Shown here: positions 50,716 through 54,918 of the stretch, one piece after another
Numbering within the stretch: position 1 is the stretch's first letter
How the letters are laid out: each line of letters starts with the position of its first letter
Assembly: GCA_046092445.1 (NCBI GenBank)
Contig: JBJTDR010000030.1
Location: 1-54,918, forward strand
DNA: 54,918 nucleotides
DNA from: CAIUPE01 sp046092445
Lineage (GTDB): Bacteria > Pseudomonadota > Alphaproteobacteria > Rhizobiales > Beijerinckiaceae
Direction: 5' to 3'
Program-made: the position numbers and the translations under genes
Notes under the pieces: generated by a model
What the model was told of the DNA's origin: nothing
The model's database searches: none
Seen by the model: the letters and a program-made list of their open reading frames with translations, nothing else

Positions 50716-51113
50716 TGTTTATTGATACATCCGCCATCATAGCTATCCTCACGGGCGAGAGAGAGGCCGAACATTTTTCGAACGTCATCGCGGCGTCGAC
50801 CGTTCGCTACACCTCGCCCGTCGTTCTCCTTGAGGCAACGATGCGTCTCTCCTCAATTTTCCAATTGGAGCCTGATTTAGTCGCTGAATTACTCGATGAA
50901 CTGGTGCGACGGACGCGAATGGAAATGGTCGCGGTCAATACCGAAATGGGCCGCGTGGCAGTTAAAGCTTTCTCGCAATACGGCAAAGGCCGGAATCCCG
51001 CAGAGTTGAATTTTGGGGATTGCCTTTCCTATGGCGCCGCGAAGGCACTTGGTGTTGCTTTGTTGTTCAAAGGCCAAGACTTTAACCGGACGGATATTGA
51101 GCGGGCGGTTTAA
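50715..51113 (+). CDS. vapC: Type II toxin VapC, PIN-domain ribonuclease
   Basis: The 132-aa PIN protein has the acidic cluster intact: Asp in MFIDTSAIIAIL, Glu in VVLLEATMRL, Asp in LNFGDCLSYGAAK and the last Asp in FKGQDFNRTD. It would cleave RNA when released from VapB. The module sits between pheA and the convergent upp gene with only 7 bp to spare. Confidence 0.92.
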   Translation: MFIDTSAIIAILTGEREAEHFSNVIAASTVRYTSPVVLLEATMRLSSIFQLEPDLVAELLDELVRRTRMEMVAVNTEMGRVAVKAFSQYGKGRNPAELNFGDCLSYGAAKALGVALLFKGQDFNRTDIERAV

Positions 51114-51120
51114 CTCAAGT

Positions 51121-51750
51121 TCACTTCGTCCCGTACATCCTGTCCCCCGCATCGCCGAGGCCCGGCACGATATAGCCGTGATCGTTCAAATGGCTGTCAA
51201 TCGCCGCCGTCCATATGGCCACATCCGGATGCGCCTTGGTGAATTTCTCGACGCCTTCGGGGGCCGCCAGCAGGCACACGAACCGGATATCGGTCACGCC
51301 GCGCGCCTTGAGCCGGTCTACCGCTGCAATCGCCGAATTGGCGGTCGCGAGCATCGGGTCCATCACGATCACAAGGCGTTCGGCGACGTCGCTCGGTGCC
51401 TTGAAATAATACTCCACCGCCGTCAGCGTTTCAGGATCGCGGTAGAGCCCGATATGCGCCACCCGTGCCGACGGCACGAGATTGAGCATTCCGTCGAGAA
51501 ACCCGACGCCTGCGCGCAAAATCGGCGCAAAAACCAGCTTCTTGCCGGCAATCATCGGCTGCATGGTCTTCTCCAACGGTGTTTCCACCTCGACCCGTTC
51601 CAGCGGCAGATCGCGCGTCACCTCATAGGCGAGCAACATCCCGATCTCGTTCAGCAACTGCCTGAAATTGGTTGTCGAACGGCTTTTGTCGCGCATCAGC
51701 GTCAATTTGTGCTGAACCAGCGGATGCGAAACCACGTTAACACCCTTCAT
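51121..51750 (-). CDS. upp: Uracil phosphoribosyltransferase
   Basis: The 209-aa salvage enzyme makes UMP from uracil and PRPP. The PRPP loop is VMDPMLATANSA, and the segment LVFAPILRAGVGFLDGML is typical. ATG at 51750 has GAGGA 6 bp upstream and gives the exact family length. It is downstream of deoB on the same strand (129 bp). Confidence 0.95.
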   Translation of the reverse strand: MKGVNVVSHPLVQHKLTLMRDKSRSTTNFRQLLNEIGMLLAYEVTRDLPLERVEVETPLEKTMQPMIAGKKLVFAPILRAGVGFLDGMLNLVPSARVAHIGLYRDPETLTAVEYYFKAPSDVAERLVIVMDPMLATANSAIAAVDRLKARGVTDIRFVCLLAAPEGVEKFTKAHPDVAIWTAAIDSHLNDHGYIVPGLGDAGDRMYGTK

Positions 51751-51879
51751 GTCATCCTCCTGACTCAATTTACGCATCCGTGGTGTAGCGGAGGCGAAGA
51801 CGAAAGACGACGCCTAAACGCAATTTCATTTGGTGCCGCAGTGCTTTTCCACCCTTTTGACTCGTAAACAAGCGCCTCC

Positions 51880-53097
51880 TTACAGAAAAGGCACTCCCGT
51901 CGCTCTGACGGGCAAGCCAAGCCAGTTTGCAATGGTTTCGCCAATATCGGCGAAACTCTCGCGCCGTCCGACTCCCTTTGCGATCACGCCTGGCCCGAAC
52001 GCCAGTACAGGCACGTTTTCACGGGTGTGGTCCGTGCCGTGCCATGTCGGGTCGTTGCCATGATCCGCCGTCAGGATCACGAGATCCCCGTCCTTCAGAA
52101 GGTCAGGTAATTCTGCCAGCCGCCGGTCAAATGCCTCGAGTGCGGCGGCATATCCCGGAACATCGCGGCGATGCCCGAATTCACTGTCAAAATCGACAAA
52201 ATTGGCAAAAAGCAACCCGCCATCAGCCAATGACGAGATCGACGGCAGCATTGCATCAAACAGGGTCAGATTACCCGCCGCCTTCACTTCGTGGCCGGAA
52301 TTGCGGTGCGCGAAAATATCGCCGATCTTGCCAATCGTCACGATCTCTCGCCCTCCGTTGGCGGCCCGATCAAGGATCGTTCCGTCCTTCGGCGGTATCG
52401 CAAAGTCTTTCCGGTTCCCCGTCCGCGCAAACCCGTCCGCCTCGTTGCCCCTAAAGGGGCGGGCGATTACACGTCCGATTTTCAATGGATCCACAAGATG
52501 GCGGACGATGACACAGAGCGTGTAAAGCCGTTGTAACCCGAAACTTTCCTCATGCGCCGCGATCTGGATCACACTATCGGCCGACGTGTAGAAAATCGGC
52601 TTGCCCGTTCTCACATGCTCGGCACCAAGGTCCTCGATAATCACGGTGCCGGAAGCATGACAATCGCCGAGAATCCCCGGCAATTTGCTCTCTGCCATAA
52701 TCGCATTCAGGAGATCGGGCGGAAAACTGCGTTTCAAATCCTTGAAATAGCCGAAGGCGAAATCGGCGGGTGCTCCCGCCATTTCCCAATGCCCCGAGAC
52801 TGTATCCTTGCCCTGCGAAACCTCTTTGGCGACACCCCACACGCCTAAAGGCGCGGCAGCCCCTTTGAACAGCCCGGTTTTGCCCGTCGCCAGCGTGCAA
52901 GCCTGCGCCAGTCCGAGACTTTCCATGAAAGGCAAGGAGAGTGGTCCCGCCCGCAACCCCTTCTGGTCGCCAAGACCTTCCGCACAGGCTTTCGCGATAT
53001 GGCCAAGCGTATCGGCACCCGCGTCGCCATAGCGTGCGGCATCGTCCGCACCACCGCAGCCGACAGAATCAAGCACGATCAGAAACGCACGTGCCAC
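51880..53097 (-). CDS. deoB: Phosphopentomutase
   Basis: The 405-aa alkaline-phosphatase-superfamily enzyme interconverts ribose 1- and 5-phosphate (and the deoxy forms). The nucleophile region LDSVGCGGADDAARYGD is at the N-terminus, the metal-binding TADHGNDPTWHGTDHTRE near the C-terminus, and the middle DTVSGHWEM is conserved. It starts 2 bp after the yejF stop and, with upp, forms a nucleoside salvage unit. Confidence 0.95.
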   Translation of the reverse strand: MARAFLIVLDSVGCGGADDAARYGDAGADTLGHIAKACAEGLGDQKGLRAGPLSLPFMESLGLAQACTLATGKTGLFKGAAAPLGVWGVAKEVSQGKDTVSGHWEMAGAPADFAFGYFKDLKRSFPPDLLNAIMAESKLPGILGDCHASGTVIIEDLGAEHVRTGKPIFYTSADSVIQIAAHEESFGLQRLYTLCVIVRHLVDPLKIGRVIARPFRGNEADGFARTGNRKDFAIPPKDGTILDRAANGGREIVTIGKIGDIFAHRNSGHEVKAAGNLTLFDAMLPSISSLADGGLLFANFVDFDSEFGHRRDVPGYAAALEAFDRRLAELPDLLKDGDLVILTADHGNDPTWHGTDHTRENVPVLAFGPGVIAKGVGRRESFADIGETIANWLGLPVRATGVPFL

Positions 53098-53099
53098 GC

Positions 53100-54731
53100 C
53101 TAGCTCCCGACACTATTTGAATCGTGCGGTCTGAAATCCAGTGCTGCCGCAAGCAAAGCGCGCGTATACACGTCTTGCGGAGCATTGAACAAGGCACTGG
53201 TTTCGCCTTGCTCCACGACCTTTCCGTTCCGCATCACGACGATATGGTTTGCAAGGGCCTGAACGACACGAAGGTCATGGCTGATAAAAAGATAGGACAA
53301 ACGCCGTGTCTCCTGCAATCCGCGCAGCAGGTCGACAATCTGCGCCTGTATGGAACGATCCAGCGCCGAGGTTGGTTCATCGAGAACAATAAATTTCGGT
53401 CCGAGCACAATTGCGCGGGCAATCGCGATCCTCTGTCGTTGCCCGCCCGAAAACTCATGCGGATACCTGTCCATCATATCGGGACTGAGCCCGACATCGA
53501 CCAATGCCTTGGCTACAATCTCGCGTTGATCAGCGAGACTGCGTATTCCTTCCTGTACGGTCATTCCCTCGGCCACAATTTCGGCAATCGACATCCGGGG
53601 CGAGAGCGATCCATACGGATCTTGAAATACCACCTGCATCGAACGCCTGAGCGGGCGCAGCGCATTCTGGCTCAGTGCATCAATTGCTTTCCCGAGAAAA
53701 ACGATGGGTCCTTCGGAGTGGACAAGCCGCAGCAGCGCAAGTCCCAATGTCGTCTTGCCCGAGCCTGACTCCCCGACCACGCCGATTGTTTCGCCTTCCC
53801 GGATCGTGAGCGACACGCCGTCAACCGCTTTGATATGGCCGATTGTTTTCCGCAACAGACCGCGCTTGATCGGAAACCAGACCTTCAGATTGTCCGCCTG
53901 CATCACGACAGGTGCATCAATTGCCACCGGATTCGCGCGGCCTTTTGGCTCGGCCGCCAGTAATTTCTGCGTATAGGCATGCTGCGGACGCGCTAAAACG
54001 TCTGCCACCAATCCTTCTTCCACAATCTTGCCGTCCGTCATCACGCAAACACGATCCGCAATTGCCTGCACAATGCCGAGATCATGCGTGATAAACAGCA
54101 TCGCCATGCCGGTCCGCTGCTGCACCTCTTTCAGAAGTCGCAAAATCTGCGCCTGAACAGTCACATCGAGCGCCGTCGTCGGCTCGTCGGCAATCAGCAA
54201 ATCAGGCTCGTTGGCAAGCGCCATGGCGATCATCACCCGCTGCCTCTGCCCCCCGGAGAGCTGGTGCGGAAATGACTCGAGCCGTGATTCAGGATCGCGA
54301 ATGCCAACCTGCTCGAGCAATTCGATGATCCGCACGCGCGCCTTCTGTCGCGAAATACCCTGATGGATCTCGAGAATCTCGCCAATCTGCCGCTCGATCG
54401 TATGCAGCGGATTAAGCGACGTCATAGGCTCCTGAAACACCATGGTGATCGCATTGCCCCGGATGCGGCAGAGCCCGTCCTCATCCATTCCAAGCATATC
54501 CTGCCCATTGAACAGGATTTCCCCTGTAGGATGCGAGGCCGCGGGATAGGCCAGTAATTTCAGGATTGAAAGCGCCGTTACCGATTTCCCCGACCCCGAC
54601 TCGCCAACAAGCGCCAGCGTCTCGCCCCTCTTGATCGAAAACGACACACGATCGACAACACGCACCACATTGCCACTATTCGTGAAAGCAACCGAGAGAT
54701 CAGAGACGGAGAGGAGGAGGGAGGGGGTCAT
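53100..54731 (-). CDS. yejF: Microcin C/peptide ABC transporter ATPase (YejF-type, dual domain)
   Basis: The 543-aa ATPase has two complete nucleotide-binding domains. Walker A motifs are GESGSGKSVTA and GESGSGKTTLG, signatures LSGGQRQRVMIAMA and FSGGQRQRIAIARA, and Walker B LLIADEPTTALD and FIVLDEPTSALD. Fused dual ATPases in the Opp/Dpp group are typical of Yej systems. ATG at 54731 (MTPSLLLSVSDLSV) is preferred to a longer start. It follows the permease yejE by 10 bp. Confidence 0.9.
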   Translation of the reverse strand: MTPSLLLSVSDLSVAFTNSGNVVRVVDRVSFSIKRGETLALVGESGSGKSVTALSILKLLAYPAASHPTGEILFNGQDMLGMDEDGLCRIRGNAITMVFQEPMTSLNPLHTIERQIGEILEIHQGISRQKARVRIIELLEQVGIRDPESRLESFPHQLSGGQRQRVMIAMALANEPDLLIADEPTTALDVTVQAQILRLLKEVQQRTGMAMLFITHDLGIVQAIADRVCVMTDGKIVEEGLVADVLARPQHAYTQKLLAAEPKGRANPVAIDAPVVMQADNLKVWFPIKRGLLRKTIGHIKAVDGVSLTIREGETIGVVGESGSGKTTLGLALLRLVHSEGPIVFLGKAIDALSQNALRPLRRSMQVVFQDPYGSLSPRMSIAEIVAEGMTVQEGIRSLADQREIVAKALVDVGLSPDMMDRYPHEFSGGQRQRIAIARAIVLGPKFIVLDEPTSALDRSIQAQIVDLLRGLQETRRLSYLFISHDLRVVQALANHIVVMRNGKVVEQGETSALFNAPQDVYTRALLAAALDFRPHDSNSVGS

Positions 54732-54741
54732 ATTTTGTCTC

Positions 54742-54918
54742 TCACAAAAATGTCTTCCTCGGGTCAAACGCGTCCCGCACCGCTTCGCCGATAAAAATCA
54801 GCAATGACAACGTCACAGCGATCACTGCAAATCCCGTCAAGCCAAGCCAGGGCGCGGCGATATTGGCTTTACCCTGCAACAGCAACTCACCCAGCGAGGC
54901 ACTGCCCGGCGGCAATCC
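54742..54918 (-). CDS. yejE: Peptide ABC transporter permease YejE, C-terminal part
   Basis: The last 58 codons and the stop are visible; the gene runs beyond the right window edge. The end reads LLLQGKANIAAPWLGLTG, one span (FAVIAVTLSLLIFIG), then EAVRDAFDPRKTFL, the typical terminus of YejE/OppC-type permeases. With YejF it imports short peptides. The frame is too short to appear as an independent gene. Confidence 0.85.
   Translation of the reverse strand, partial: GLPPGSASLGELLLQGKANIAAPWLGLTGFAVIAVTLSLLIFIGEAVRDAFDPRKTFL

Noticed and set aside
1..54918. CRISPR arrays, insertion sequences, prophage genes, tRNA or rRNA genes
   Set aside because: No regularly spaced repeats, transposase or phage proteins or cloverleaf sequences were recognised; a tRNA could still be missed by eye.

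Overview
The window reads as core chromosome of an alphaproteobacterium, most likely order Hyphomicrobiales (Rhizobiales). The signs are the dnaK-dnaJ-pmtA-pyrF-dapB-gpmA block, the ctaC-ctaD-ctaB-coxF-ctaG-ctaE-DUF983-surf1 cytochrome oxidase cluster, the alphaproteobacterial gshA and pheA types, an IalB-family protein and a SAM-II riboswitch. The genus cannot be fixed from sequence alone. Genes are densely packed with many 1-11 bp overlaps. No rRNA, tRNA, CRISPR array, prophage or insertion sequence was recognised.

Layout. 1-5.8 kb: dnaK (3' end), dnaJ, a PmtA-type methyltransferase, pyrF, dapB, gpmA and a GNAT acetyltransferase. 5.8-7.2 kb: a VapBC module with an AT-rich palindromic operator, then alkB. 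7.2-10.7 kb (minus strand): grpE and glnD. 10.9-13.7 kb: a three-gene sugar ABC importer. 13.8-17.4 kb: a sulfonate/taurine-type ABC operon (ssuA, ssuC, ssuB, osmC) headed by a consensus promoter and an apparent SAM-II riboswitch. 17.4-23.6 kb: ubiA, a small secreted protein, rsmE, gshA, a 55-residue membrane peptide, a MATE exporter and a HAD hydrolase. 23.7-31.9 kb: ispH-thrB-rnhA, then peroxiredoxin, a DsbD-alpha-like protein, yqgE, a large membrane GGDEF/EAL protein with degenerate motifs and a RimJ-type acetyltransferase. 31.9-41.2 kb (minus strand): an M16 peptidase, thrC and the aa3 oxidase biogenesis cluster. 41.6-42.7 kb: ialB and a lipoprotein. 42.7-48 kb: a tandem glycine riboswitch driving gcvT-gcvH-osmC-gcvPA-gcvPB. 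48-51.1 kb: a membrane cytochrome c, kdsB, pheA and a second vapBC. 51.1 kb to the end (minus strand): yejE (partial), yejF, deoB and upp.

Functional themes. Two metabolite-sensing RNAs sit in front of sulfur and one-carbon operons, and each of these operons also carries an OsmC-family thiol peroxidase-like gene. The respiratory cluster supplies oxidase subunits I, II and III together with heme O synthesis, copper delivery and SURF1. Amino-acid synthesis (dapB, thrB, thrC, pheA), nitrogen control (glnD), glutathione synthesis (gshA) and nucleotide salvage (deoB, upp) are scattered between them.

Most interesting observations: (1) the SAM-II riboswitch with an extra internal hairpin in front of a sulfonate-type transporter operon; (2) three replacements in the aa3 oxidase at or beside the Mg/heme-propionate/CuA interface (Asp to Asn and Arg to His in subunit I, Glu to Arg in subunit II); (3) an OsmC gene inside the glycine-cleavage operon; (4) a GGDEF/EAL protein in which both catalytic motifs are lost; (5) mutually exclusive hairpins followed by a terminator between ssuA and ssuC.
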